From the NCBI RefSeq assembly GCF_050947875.1, contig NC_134570.1, forward strand, positions 239,436,584 through 239,500,583: a stretch of DNA of 64,000 nt, given 5' to 3'. Below, piece after piece: positions 1-10,191 of the stretch. The notes beneath the pieces were generated by a model. It was given only the letters and a program-made list of their open reading frames with translations. It was not told the origin of the DNA and did not search any database. The DNA is from Dermacentor variabilis. Taxonomy: Eukaryota; Arthropoda; Arachnida; Ixodida; Ixodidae. How positions within the stretch are numbered: position 1 is the stretch's first letter; every line of letters starts with the position of its first letter. The translations under genes were made by a program, and so were the position numbers.

Positions 1-1
1 T

Positions 2-115
2 TCATTAAATAACAAAGCTCAAAAAGAACAGTGCCTCAGTTATCTTTGTCTTACTGAGACTTGGCTAATACAGCCCACACCCACAGTGGGTGGTGCGTCA
101 GCATGCAGTGGTGGC
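2..115 (+). pseudogene. LINE endonuclease fragment (window edge)
   Basis: The first ~110 bases read in frame 2 as a short piece of a non-LTR retrotransposon endonuclease. The residues CLTETWL are the conserved core of the apurinic-type endonuclease of CR1/L2-group LINEs. The frame runs into a stop soon after the match and no further endonuclease follows, so this is the truncated end of an element that begins outside the window or an isolated fragment. It is separate from the CR1-like element starting near position 440, whose own endonuclease is at about 1180-1620. Confidence 0.5.
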
Positions 116-370
116 CTAGCCAGTTAATGATTTGGACTAGGAAATAAGTAGTCGTGGTGCATTTTGGAGCAGAAAAATTGGCCCTTTTGGAATAGTTGGA
201 GTAGTACAGCAATAATGTGTAGCCATTTGGTGCAGCTCATTATTACTGTGCACTCAGTAAATGCTGCTCAATAGCAAAGGAAGACACCAAGGCCAACAGC
301 CAGCAGCAGCCAATTAGTACCACGTCAGTATGTTGCAAACACTTTTCTTTGAATAGGTAAGAAACCTTCA
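100..370. repeat. Interspersed repeat A, copy 1
   Basis: This stretch recurs, diverged, at about 13935-14235 and in part at 7245-7335. Shared blocks include a 'sequence with TGCTGCTCAA' segment, the CCAATTAGTA / CAACCAATTA segment and a TGTTGCAA-(n)-TTTTGTTTG-like end. No coding potential is visible. It is probably an old non-autonomous element; its class is unknown. Confidence 0.5.
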
Positions 371-668
371 TAAACAATTGAAAAATTCATGCAGAAACTG
401 CTCTGGGACTTAAGTACGCTTAAGCATTGTACCACTTGCTCATCTCCACGCAGCCCAATGTCATTATCAAGCCATTTTCAAGGATACGGCAGCCTGTAAT
501 GGAAAATTTCAGAAAACATCCTAGGGAAAGTAAAAGACGTCCAAACGAATGTTACTGAACTTCTTTCCAAAATGGAAGGAACCTCTGGCGTCACGAGGTA
601 ATTCACATGCTTAAGGATACCCAGGACAAAACTGGAAAGCATAAAACCAGGACAATTGCAACACAAGT

Positions 669-920
669 TTGGTGGTAGACGACCTCAGTAACAGATTGTG
701 TCACAACAACCTTATCTTTAAAGCAATCATTCAGCAAGACTCAGAGACGTGGCAGGAAAAGGAAGGGCTTGTAACTGAGTTAGTTTCTAAATATTTAGGC
801 ATTGCAGCTGGTGAAATTGAATGTGCCCATAGAATAGGACAGAAAAGACAAGGCCATACTTGGCTGATAATTGTGAAATTCCTAAACTTAAAAAAAACAC
901 ATACTGAAAAGTGCATTTAA
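669..920 (+). pseudogene. CR1-like LINE ORF1 fragment
   Basis: An 83-residue open stretch resembles the ORF1 nucleic-acid-binding protein of CR1/L2 LINEs. It has the pattern 'NNLIFKAIIQQDSETWQEKE', then an 'IECAHRIGQKRQG' block, then 'IIVKFLNLKK'. The same AHRIG/VHRIG and IV(K/R)F blocks recur in the ORF1 remnant of the minus-strand CR1 element at 36428-36739. It lies just upstream of the endonuclease remnant, as expected. The flanks hold stop codons, so it is a relic. Confidence 0.6.
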
Positions 921-1169
921 ACTAAAAAAAAGGTTTCAATCGTCTCGTGTGGATTGATAAGGATTTTTCAATGAGGATGCAGTCCATTAGGAAGAAACTC
1001 CGGGATTTCGGACGTTCCAAACAGAAGCCCGCTGAAAGGTTCAAACTTCTGTTTGACAAGCTTCTACTAGACGACACGATTTGTCTTTGACCATACCACT
1101 AATGAAGTAAGTGCCCTCGCGAAACGTCACGTCCTCGCGAAAACCCAGTGATGTAAAAATGAACGCTGT

Positions 1170-2500
1170 GATGCATATGTGTCAATTCTTGTGTCAAACT
1201 TCCGCAGCTTATTTCGTAAGCAAGATCACCTCTGTTCTTATCTTGAATCCTGTTCAGTAGGCGTTTTAGGCACCGAAACCTGGTTGTCATTCGACATTTC
1301 GGATCGTCCTTGTCTCGTCAGTTTTCATTCTTTAGAAAACATAAAACTGAATCGAGAGGTGGCGGTGTGTTAATCGCAGTAAAATCTAGTTTGGAAGCTT
1401 GCGTTATTGAAACTAATTCCTGCCTCAAAATTTTAAGGGTTCCTCCCTGTCTGCCCACACATTCTACCTCTGTCATTGGAGTCTGCTATCGTCCACTTGA
1501 TTCATCCCACTACTTTCCGGATTATCTAAACATGTCTTTAAGTTTTGTCCAGAACAAGTACCCAACATCGCCAATATTTCTTGACAGCGATTTCAACTAT
1601 CCCAATATTGAATGGCATTGATGCCGACCCCTGTACGGCACAAGAAAAACCTCAATGCCAATATTTTCCTGACATGCTCTCAAATTTCAATTTGCATCAA
1701 ATTGTTTCTGTTCCCGCTCATGGTGATTCACTCTGACCTCATACTAGCCACAGAACCAAATAATGTTGCGAAAAATGTATTGGATGGTATCAGTGGCCAC
1801 AATATATTGCATTGTGAATTCATAGGTGCCCTGAAAAAACGTGAAAATAGAAAGAAATTAATATTTGATTACACCCGCGTGAATGTCAGCGCGCTTGTTA
1901 GTGACCTTTTCACCTTTTCTGTCGGCTTTTTGCAGTCATTCCCTCATTGCAACATAAACACAAACTGGGTACTTCTTCATGATGGGCTGATCACACTTAA
2001 ACGAAAAGCATATTCCAAAATTCAAAATAACAGCCTGCACAGAAAGCAGTTGGTTTGCGACGCATGTGACCCGCCGTGGTTGCTCAGTGGCTATGGTGTT
2101 GGGCTGCTGAGTGCGAGGTCGCGGGATCGAATCCCGGCCACGGCGGCCGCATTTCGATGGGGGCGAAATGCGAAAACACCCGTGTGCTTAGATTTAGGTG
2201 CACGTTAAAGAACCCCAGGTGGTCGAAATTTCCGGAGTCCTCCACTACGGCGTGCCTCATAATCAGAAAGTGGTTTTGGCATGTAAATCTCCATTTGTAA
2301 TTTAATTTTTGCGATGCATGTGAAACCTTTATATTGCAAAGCTAAACTATGAGCATCTGTGGAAGATTGCAGGCCCTATCGTGAGCACGCACACTTATGC
2401 AGGACCGTAAAAACAACAGCCAAAGATAAATTTTTCAACATTGACATTTCAGACATGCTTAGCAATGACACAAAAATTTAGGAAACCCAAATTATCGAAC
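1170..2500 (+). pseudogene. CR1-like LINE endonuclease and linker, broken
   Basis: The endonuclease is spread over several frames. 'SNFRSLF' with 'LGTETWLS' lies near 1180-1290, 'GGGVLIAVKSSLEA' and 'GVCYRPLDSS' near 1355-1505, and 'DSDFNYPNIEWH' near 1585-1621. These are the ordered motifs of the AP-endonuclease-like domain of CR1-group LINEs. The DFN motif is preceded by DS rather than GD. The linker toward the RT continues in frame through 1612-2056, where the Ruka SINE is inserted, and resumes after 2323. Confidence 0.75.
2054..2323 (+). mobile_element. Ruka SINE (tick tRNA-derived SINE), copy 1
   Basis: The SINE proper runs from about 2070 to 2307. The 5' tRNA-like head has an A-box region (GGTTGCTCAGTGGCTATGG) and a B-box region (GGGATCGAATCCCGG). 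The body carries the blocks ACACCCGTGT, GTGCACGTTAAAGAACCCC and GGTTTTGGCA, ending in a T-rich tail. It is flanked by a 16-bp target-site duplication starting TTTGCG, at 2054-2069 and 2308-2323, with one C/T difference. The insertion is inside the CR1-like ORF2 linker. The family assignment is from memory of the tick SINE Ruka. Confidence 0.9.
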
Positions 2501-2522
2501 TTGACGGTACCGTTATCTAAGG

Positions 2523-3589
2523 ATGGTAACATTCTTTCTCCGGCACATGTTGCTATTGAATTCAACAAGTTTTTTTTCATCCGTTTTCACGGATGAGACT
2601 CCTGTACCTAGTAGCTTTCAGGCCCCTATTTTGCATTCAAGCATGCACAACATTACTATCGCTTCTGAAGTAGTACAGTCCTGTATCGATTGTCTTCCAA
2701 CTAACTCTGCTCCTGGCCGTGATGGCATCTGCCCTAAACTTCTTAAGATATCCAAACCTGCAATATGTCGCATTTTAGCCAAGCCTTTTCAGCAATGTAT
2801 TGACACGGGATGCGTCCCAAATGTTTGGAAGGCAGCTTGCATAATTCTCATATTTAAGTATGGTGATTCGTCTAACCCATCAAATTACAGACCAATTTCT
2901 TTAACCAGCATGTGCTGCAAACTTCTCGAACACATCATTTCCTCTGCGCTAATGAAGTTTCTTACAGAAGATAACTTTTTCTTTATCAATCGGCATGGAC
3001 TTTTACACGATTGATTTGAATTAATGACTTGCATAACTCCACTCATTCTTTTTATCGAATCGATGTAATAATTCTAGACTTCGCGAATGCTTTTGACAAG
3101 GTTCCTCAATTCTGGCTTATTCATAAACTGACAGATCTTAACATACATGTGAGAATAACTAGGTGGACTGCCAACTTTTTATCTAACCGGTAGCAATCAG
3201 TTTACATCAATAACCATTTGTCTTCATTAAATCATGTCAAATCTGGGGTACCGCAAGGTTGCATGCTCAGGCCTATTTTGTTTTTATATTAACAATATTA
3301 GTAATGGTAGGCGTTTCATAGACTATTTGCCGATGATTGCGTGATCTACTAACCCTGAGGATACCTGCTACTGTCTATCTTACCTAGACAATCTCCGTAA
3401 GTGGGGCAGTAAGCAAGCGGAAATCAACATTAATATAACAAAAGCTATCAGATTCGGGACTACAGCTAAACCCGTGTTATGCAATTACATAATTACAAAA
3501 CATGCCCGTAGCCTCGGTATTCACAATATCTGGGTGTTCATTTGTCATCCGATCTGTCATGGAACATTTGCGTAGATGTGATTTTCACT
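2523..3589 (+). pseudogene. CR1-like LINE reverse transcriptase, N-terminal part
   Basis: Translation shows the ordered RT motifs: 'SAPGRDGICPKLLK', 'VWKAACIILIFKYGDSS', 'NYRPISLTSMCCKLLEHI', then after a frame change 'ILDFANAFDKVPQ', 'SGVPQGCML' and 'LFADDCVIY'. The last contains the catalytic ADD. The segment ends with a YLGVHLSSDLSW-like block in mixed frames, where the DNA transposon at 3590 interrupts it. The remainder continues at 5204. Stops and frameshifts after 3014 show it is inactive. Confidence 0.85.
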
Positions 3590-5203
3590 AGAGTGTTTTA
3601 GTTTAGTGTCTTTACGGTCCTCCCCGCTCCAAGTTGCCACGCTAAGCCACATGGTGGAGTGGTGGGTGATTGCACGTTTTAGTTGTATGCCTAGCCTAGC
3701 GGAGCAGAGGGATGGATGGATAGGTGCTACGAGTGTCCCCTTTGGAAAGATGTGTGGGTTGCGCCATGAAGCTCTTGTATTGCCTAATGTTCTACCTATG
3801 TTAACAAAGAAAAAAAAACCCACGATGACTTCCCATAACCAAACTTTTTGAACTTTGTCTTTGCAAGCCTCTGTTGTTTGTCGTTTCCCTACTTTTTATC
3901 CATCAATCTTCCATTCGCTGCTTACCAATCTTTACTGCATACATTTTTACTTTCCCCCTGCTCTTGCTGAACCCAAGGGCTTCAAGCAGGCCAGTGGTGT
4001 GTGTGTGTGTGAAAACTTTTATTGTAATGAGGTCCAGATGCTCGACTTCTCAAGCCAAGGCGGGCCGCTCCCACATTGGCACTGTCAGGCCAAGCCTTTC
4101 AGCGACATCGTGGGCCCCCTGGACTGCCCTTAGTTGGTCCTGAAACAATGGGCTTTGAATCCTTTTCTCTCACTGTGTCCATTCTTCAACGAGGTTGGGG
4201 AGAGTCGCGGGACACCCCGCCAGCATATGTCTGATTCCAATGATGCCATTACAATCATTGCAGTCCATCTTAATCTCCCTCTCTGGATATATTTTATTAA
4301 TGGTGTATATGCCAGTCGTGCCTAAATCTACTGCTGGGGAGATATTTCACATTCTAGTAAAGCATGCTCTATTGTTTCCCTAGCTTTACCGCAGCAAGCA
4401 CAAGCTTCTTCCTTCTTATATCTTGCTGTATAAGTGCGTGTTCTAAGGCATCATGAGCTCATTTCAGAATGTAATAAGCTTTCCTTTGAGTTATAGTAGA
4501 TTGTTTCTTTCCTGATATCGTTATTTCCTCTTCAGTAGTTACTCATAGCAGGTTTATTTTCCATTGCCGCCACCCACGAGATTATCTCGGCCTCTCTGGC
4601 TTTCCGCTTGATGTTCCTTTCGTATTTGCAGTGCCTTCTGGCCGAATTCAGGGTAATGAAACAAAATAAAAGCACCTATAAGTAAAATTTCGAAGTAAAA
4701 CGAATACATATAGCTTATTTGTGCATAAAGCATCTAAACGTGAACTTGTAATGCGTTACCGGTCCATTTTATCCAGTGGAAAATAAAGCCCCATCTTGGG
4801 AAATGCCACGTGATAGCCAGCGAGCTTGCATTTTGCATCCAATCTGATCCTTTCTGATGCTAACATGCTGCACAGCATGCATCAAATACTCCCGCGCTGC
4901 GAGGTTTTCAAATGGGTCAGCATGCGCACCTTCTAGCAGACATAAGTCTTCGTCTGTGCAAATCTGTCTTGTAAAGAGCAAGGCAGGCAAGGTGCCTCGA
5001 TGCACGTGCCAGACTGGTTGTGTGCATCGACCACCCTTGCTAGGAAAAAATGGCAGCAACCTTCTGCTCAGGCAGCTTGTAAGCGGACCGTGTTTCTTAC
5101 TCCGCCAGCCTGCTTGCAGCTAAGCGGAGGGCGCATGTGCATTCGCGCTTACGCTCCGCTCAGCTGCTTAGCGGAGTGTAAAAACGGCAAACTAGAACAC
5201 TCT
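3590..5203. mobile_element. Terminal-inverted-repeat DNA element nested in the CR1 RT
   Basis: The ends are imperfect inverted repeats: left AGAGTGTTTTAGTTTAGTG and right CGGCAAACTAGAACACTCT. The insertion separates two halves of the CR1 RT, and deleting it rejoins them in frame (VIF followed by TKATRSLGF). The duplication is either ACT (3587-3589 and 5204-5206) or TA (3589-3590 and 5203-5204); both keep the frame. I see no transposase, so it is non-autonomous, and its interior appears to contain further repeat sequence. The superfamily is undecided: 3-bp suggests Harbinger-like, TA suggests Tc1/mariner-like. Confidence 0.75.
4000..4660. repeat. Unclassified repeat-like interior of the nested element
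   Basis: A (TG)n run near 3998-4012 is followed by about 650 bases of non-coding sequence. It starts with 'TTTTATTGTAATGAGG' and 'GGCCGCTCCCACATTGGCA'. Its beginning resembles the start of the LINE 3' end at 15125 (GGGCCACTCCCACATCGAGA), so part of it may be a diverged, minus-strand LINE 3' end. I could not follow a convincing protein match through it. Confidence 0.35.
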
Positions 5204-6000
5204 ACTAAAGCAACCAGATCACTTGGCTTCATAAGGCACTATTTGCACCCGGCTAACTCCGAGACCAAACTTCTCGCTTACACCACCTTAGTATGCTCTA
5301 AAATCGAACATGCCTCCTTAATTTGGAATCCACACATGAGGCCTACCTCGAACACAAACTAGAGTCTCTGCAAGATAACGTTGCTCGCTTCATCACAAGA
5401 AACTACTCGCATACATCTAGAGTTACGGAAATCAAATATTAAATTAACTTAGCTCCTCTCAATATACGCAGGCTTCTCACACTATTGTCCTTCTTTCATA
5501 AACTTTACTCCAGTCGGTTGTCCCACGTGACTCTAAATATCAGACTAGCTTGTGACATGTGTCTTGACGGCTTGATCACCAACTTAACATTGCACCCATC
5601 TTCACCCAGACTAATCCATTTTTCCACTCACCTCTCCTCCTTGCTATTTGTCACGACTCATTTGTACATAATTTGAAGTTGTTCCTAGAAATCTGAACTA
5701 TCTCTTACCTTGCTGTTCCGTTCCAGTTGCATTTCTTGATGTTCTTATTTAATATGCAATTTTGCTTTCCTGCTTAGTAATGTATACTTAATTTTTTTTC
5801 CATTGTTTTGTAATGTAAAACAGCTCATTGTAATAAGTCAAGTATTTTAGGAACCTTGAACCTTGTCATTACTATGTTTTTTCACACATTGTATATACCC
5901 TGTAATAAGTCGTTTTCTTGCACTAATTCATGTTGTTCCAATTCATATTTCTTGTTTAGTTGTGTACTTTTGGTATTTTTTGCTCCTTTCATTGTAATCC
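5204..6000 (+). pseudogene. CR1-like LINE RT C-terminus and 3' end
   Basis: This continues the RT interrupted at 3589. It reads 'TKATRSLGFIRHYLHPANSE', then 'KLLAYTTLVCSKIEHASLIW', a typical CR1/L2 block where RT passes into the C-terminal domain. Beyond about 5360 the frame is lost, though 'LSFFHKLYSSRLSH'-like residues persist. The sequence then becomes AT-rich, as expected for the 3' UTR. The end near 5870-6000 is an estimate. Confidence 0.7.
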
Positions 6001-6692
6001 CCGTAAGAGTTGGTGTCTGCCATGAAAAGGGTACCTGGCCCACATAATCATCCGACTCATTCATGCTAAGGATGTTGTTGAAGGGAGGAACGAGGAGTAG
6101 GGGATTTACTTACAATATCTACATGAAGGGTGGAGAACATTACATCTGATCAGTCTAGCATGACTGAAATGCACACTGAACAGCCGAAAATGTCTGCTTA
6201 AACACTCTCTGTCCTTACTAGATCCCTAGGCCAGGGAAAGCTGCCATCCAACCTTCATCCAATCAAAGCGTCCAAAGTCGTCGAAGTACCCGCCTTTGAG
6301 GGCGAAGGTTGACACACTCTCTTGCACTTTTGTTTTACTGAACACACCAAAACGAGTGAGGCCTCATAGACAGGTGTTGTCACGCTTGACTCAAGCTGGC
6401 ACGTCTTGGTTTCTGAGCTTACTCTGCAGTTAGCTGCTGCTGAATCTGTCATGACCGTGACTATTACCAGAGTACATGGGGGAACGCCATAGAACAAACA
6501 TTTCCAGGAGTTTTCTTGCTCCAATTGGTCCCTGAAGGTGACAGCGAACCAGCTAACAATCCTGTCCGCCAAACGTGTCTAGCCTTACTGGCTCTGAAGG
6601 GCTATTCGAAGGGGGCATGTTGCTGGCTTCACGAAGCAATTCGTTGCAGCGAAGCCAGAAGGTCACTATCCCCGCTGGCCAATCGTAACATC
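5991..6692. repeat. LTR-like element, copy 1
   Basis: The stretch starts TGTAATCCCCG and ends CGTAACA, i.e. TG...CA ends. Its first ~200 bases are related to the sequence around 45792-45929 and 51596-51700. Shared blocks include a GTTGG(T/G)GTC..CATGAA block, CATGCTAAGGATGTTG versus CACGCTGAGGACGTTG, and CAGTCTAGCATGACTG versus CAGTCTAACATGACTG. This suggests two copies of one LTR or non-autonomous family. No target-site duplication was found. No coding region is convincing. Confidence 0.4.
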
Positions 6693-7104
6693 CCCCACCC
6701 CTATGCCTCCTGGGCTCTTTAGGGTACTTGAACAAAAAAGAGTGTTATGGAAGTTAATATGACCGGTACAAACAGCAGCGGCGCAGCAACACGGACTCCT
6801 GCAGACGGCGGCGCCAGGTGTGCTGATGACTTTCTGATCATTATAAGCTGATACTGCTCTTGAGTGCCTTATCCATCCACGTCAAACCATTATGCGCCCC
6901 GTGGACCATATCTTAAACGCCATGTTCTCGTCGCTTTGCCTTGAAGAGCGAGCCCATATCTTGAAAGCGATCTGTGAAAGGGTAAGGGTGCGGTGTGTGC
7001 TGAGAGATTTGCGAGCGCTGCTTCGATCTCGTGGTAGCGACAGGCAGAACAAAGGTAAAGCCACTCGCTGCTGCATGCTCTATCTATATTGTAGCCACTT
7101 TTCA
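6693..7104. other. No recognised feature
   Basis: I see only short open frames without family resemblance here. The sequence is moderately GC-rich and shows no repeat that I can match elsewhere in the window. Confidence 0.5.
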
Positions 7105-7185
7105 CTTTGTGGAGTGCTTGAAGGCTGTTCACCTCCGCCGTGGGTCGGCCCAGTATTGCACTGTCTCTGGGATCGGCCCACATTT
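7105..7185 (-). repeat. Single inverted copy of the 78-bp repeat
   Basis: The reverse complement carries the same succession as the tandem array at 18785-19045: 'ATGTGGGCCGATCCC', a 'GTGCAATACTGGGCCGACCC' block and 'GCGGAGGTGAA'. It is one unit only. Confidence 0.6.
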
Positions 7186-7244
7186 TTATCTTGCGTGATG
7201 AACGTTTGGTAAGCATAGAAATACTTACACATTTCAGAAAATTT

Positions 7245-7335
7245 TAACACCCAGAACCAGCCAATTAGTACAATGCCAGCATGTTGCAAGTACTTTTATT
7301 TGAGTAGGTAGAACGCCTTTGTAAATAATTAAATA
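7245..7335. repeat. Interspersed repeat A, partial copy
   Basis: The block AGCCAATTAGTACAATGCCA followed by GCATGTTGCAAGTACTTTTA and GAGTAGGTAGAA aligns with the 3' part of repeat A at about 305-370 (AATTAGTACCACGTCAGTAT, TGTTGCAAACACTTTTCTTT). Confidence 0.5.
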
Positions 7336-7339
7336 AAAA

Positions 7340-7945
7340 TTTTGTGGGCTAATGGAAGCAGCTGTGTGCCTAGGCGTCAGAGTTGCAAGAAATTACAACT
7401 GCACTAGAACAATTTGCTCTGTCACACATAACAAAAGAAGTGGAGGTGAATGTCTTATGTGCATTGCAAATGACACATGTGCTTTCATATGCACTACGGC
7501 ATATGCACAAGTGTATTACACCCGATAACAATGCAAGAAGCTCGACAAGAGACTGCTGCGAGGCTATGAACGGCGTCCAGAAGGAGGTGCCATAGCACAA
7601 ATGGATGCAAAGATGGCAGTGGTGGACACAAACAACATTGTTACCATTACATGCACTCAATTTTGTTACAAGGTGGTTTACTGGCCTCTGCAAATAGATA
7701 TGAGTCGATTCATCAGCTAACTGTAGCTTTAGTTGCTGATACCCAACCAACCTGATGAAGCAGTGCTGATTAGGGCCAATGGTCAGGGTAGTGTGCCATG
7801 AAATTAGCTCTTGGTGATTGTGATATGGGCTGCAAGCAGTTGCAGGAAGCTTGGTGTTAATATATTGGTACGATTGGCGATTGTTTCCGAGATCATTCGT
7901 ACGGGTTTTTGATAACTGATGAAGCACTGCTGTATGAGTCCACAA
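7340..7945. other. No recognised feature
   Basis: A 199-residue open frame on the minus strand (7370-7969) covers this stretch, but it has no domain or repeat pattern that I recognise. It partly overlaps a dispersed repeat (7951-8100), so I do not call a gene. Confidence 0.4.
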
Positions 7946-7950
7946 GATCA

Positions 7951-8100
7951 CAGCAGATCTGCTTTCCATGTGAAGCTTTCATCACTTTAACTTGTGTATT
8001 ATTCTACTATATGCAGGGCTCACAAACCATATACGATATTTTCCGGACAATAATTTGAACCTGGCACAAGTAACCTCCCCCTCTTTTCACAAGTCGGCAA
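7951..8100. repeat. Dispersed repeat B, copy 1
   Basis: About 150 bases match the start of the segment at 9648, in the same orientation. Shared blocks are GCTTTCCATGTGAA, CTACTATATG(C/T)AGGGCTCACA, ATATTTTCCG and CTCTTTTCACAA. The ATATTTTCCG-(G)AC-AATAA block resembles the termini of pogo-like MITEs, so the repeat may be the start of such an element plus shared flank. Confidence 0.55.
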
Positions 8101-8779
8101 CTATCAAAAGTGTGCACAGAAACTGGTTCCTGTACTTAAAAGATCACAAATTGCCATACAGTTCTGAACCACGTGCAAGAACGCATGTATGCAATACAAA
8201 CTGTGTGCCTTCCAGTGGTCAATGGGTCTTAGCGCATGCCATTGTGCTTGCTATGAATGCTGCTTTTGTCACCGTACCCTGTCAGCACTGCATATAGTAA
8301 TTGCTTCGATTGGTGTTGACGGCCAGGACGAAACTTTTACTGAGAGAGACATGCCTGATAATCAGATCATGGTATTGGCATGTGAAAACCCAGATTTGTT
8401 TTATTTGTGTTCTTGTTTCGAAGCAAACCAAGTGCCCTTGAAATGCTGCATGCAATGCATTGACCTCGAGCAATCCATTGCATTACTGCAAATATTACTC
8501 AATATTTGAAAAGTCTAGTAGATGATCTATCTCATACTGAATTACTTGCATGTTCACTATTTGTTTCTTATATTTAAGTCTGCTCATACCCCTGCTGAAA
8601 ACGCTGCGTTGCCCTGAAAGCGTGAAAATACCGCACTTTGCGCAGTTTGCGTAGCCAGGTTTCAGGCAAGTTGAATTGTAGCCAAAGGGTGTAAATGGTG
8701 TAGTAGAACCACCACTAAGCATGTGTTGGAAGTACAGTGCTAAAGTTAGAATAAACCACCCGGTTATCTTTTTCCACAG

Positions 8780-8962
8780 CCACAAGTAAACAAAAGCTGA
8801 AGCGGCCTTCAAGTGTTAAGTGTGGAAAAAGATGTTTTGCGGCAATGGCTGTGACTGAAGACAACACAGGTGTGTCTGTGGTTTTCCAATTCAAGCACAG
8901 AGGCCACGACTTTGAACTGGGTCGTGTTTTTCTGTCCAAGTCGGAAAGAGCTGCTATTGCTG
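8780..8962 (+). CDS. MULE/SWIM-type protein, exon 1 seen (partial gene)
   Basis: An open exon lies between a good acceptor (TTATCTTTTTCCACAG ending at 8779) and a good donor (GTAAGA from 8963). It encodes a basic stretch, then 'KCGKRCFAAMAVTEDNTG' and 'HRGHDFELGRVFLSKSERAA'. I recognise this as the N-terminal FLYWCH/FAR1-like region of tick MULE-derived, SWIM-type zinc-finger proteins. The donor leaves phase 1, and joining to the exon at 12063 gives 'ERAAIADKLREGVSMDAV' without a break, which strongly supports a real splice pair across a ~3.1-kb intron. Upstream exons were not found. The intron contains a Harbinger-type MITE and repeat B. It could be a domesticated transposase gene or an ageing copy of one. 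Confidence 0.6.
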
Positions 8963-9647
8963 GTAAGAAACCGCTTTTGCTCTGCTTTATAATACATAAA
9001 GAGTGGTTGTTGAGTTTTCAACATCCCAAATACAGGGCAATACTCATGCCAGACCATGCAATGAACTTGGAGCACATGTTAGTGCATTTGAAATTCATAA
9101 TTTCCACATAATTCGAGGCCACCTTTACTGACTGCAGGGCATTATAGTTATTTACATCATAAACATGTTTATCATTTTGCTACATTGTATCAATGCCTGA
9201 AGGGTTCAGAGAGAGAGAGAAAAAAGGGAACCGTTCTCCAATTTCACAGCGGTAACAACTACCTTGGCACAGCCAGTGGCCTATATTTGACCTATATGGC
9301 TATTCTTATTGCAGGCAACGACTTTAGTTATTTTATACTTGTTTGCATCACTTCATGTACCACGCAGGAAGGTGTAGTGGCTCCTGGGGCACTGTATAGG
9401 CCACGCAGCAGACTGTGGCTTTTTCTCTTTCTGCTTAAATTTTCAGGCTTGCAGTTAACTGGATTGGTATGACTTATGATCCTAGTGGGATTCAATGTCT
9501 CAAAATAGCAGTAAGCTGGAATAATTTCCACTTGGGATTAATTAAGGTGCATTGTACATAATTATGTCTGCCATTTTGCCTAAACTGAAGTGCAAGTATT
9601 AGACATCGATGAAACTGCGACCTCTTGCCACTACTGTAGGTCATCCA

Positions 9648-10115
9648 CAGCAGATGTGCTTTCCATGTGAAACTTTCATCAGCTCAAGTTGTATTTTACT
9701 CTACTATATGTAGGGCTCACAAACCATGTGCCATATTTTCCGACTATAATTTGAACTGTTGTAAAAGTTACCCCCTTTCCCCCCTCTTTTCACAACTTTC
9801 AAAGAAAACATATGTGTATATAACTCATTGTATAAGATGCATCTATCTTAACTTGGGTCAGCATCGTGAAATGCGATTGTGCATGTTTATACACTTATCC
9901 TAAAATGTCGTACTTACTCGTGTCACGGCACTAAACTTCAGTAAAAAAAATTTTATGAGCCACACATTCAAGCAGACAAAATAAACTGCCATCACATTGC
10001 TGGAGAAAAAGAATGTCTCATGTTGGTCTTGCATATATAAGTTAACGCTGTTGTACAATACGCTTGGACGAAAATGAAAAGAAAATGGTGTCACCTATGG
10101 TTTGGAAAATATGGT
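9648..10115. repeat. Dispersed repeat B copy 2, possible pogo-like MITE
   Basis: The first ~150 bases repeat 7951-8100. Within it CCATATTTTCCGACTATAA (about 9734) is mirrored by GGAAAATATGGTACC near 10105-10120, so an inverted-repeat-ended element of about 390 bp is plausible. Termini of the (A)CC(G/A)TATTTTCCG type are known from pogo-like MITEs. The TA duplication could not be confirmed. No coding region. Confidence 0.4.
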
Positions 10116-10191
10116 ACCTAAATATTTTGAATGCTCATGAATCAGCTATGTGAATGAAACATGATTGGAACGATCACGATAATTAGGCTTA

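Larger units (their letters stand above)
440..6000 (+). mobile_element. Decayed CR1-like LINE, interrupted by two insertions
   Basis: From about 440 to 6000 the plus strand carries, in order, remnants of ORF1, the endonuclease, the reverse transcriptase, the RT C-terminal region and an AT-rich 3' end. These are the parts of a CR1/L2-group non-LTR retrotransposon. The element is split by a Ruka SINE (2054-2323) and by a terminal-inverted-repeat DNA element (3590-5203). Reading frames are broken by many stops and frameshifts, so it is an old dead copy. Its 5' and 3' limits are approximate because I found no target-site duplication. Confidence 0.8.

Noticed and set aside
7370..7969. 199-residue minus-strand open frame as a gene
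   Set aside because: No recognisable domain, no splice or start context, and overlap with a dispersed repeat.
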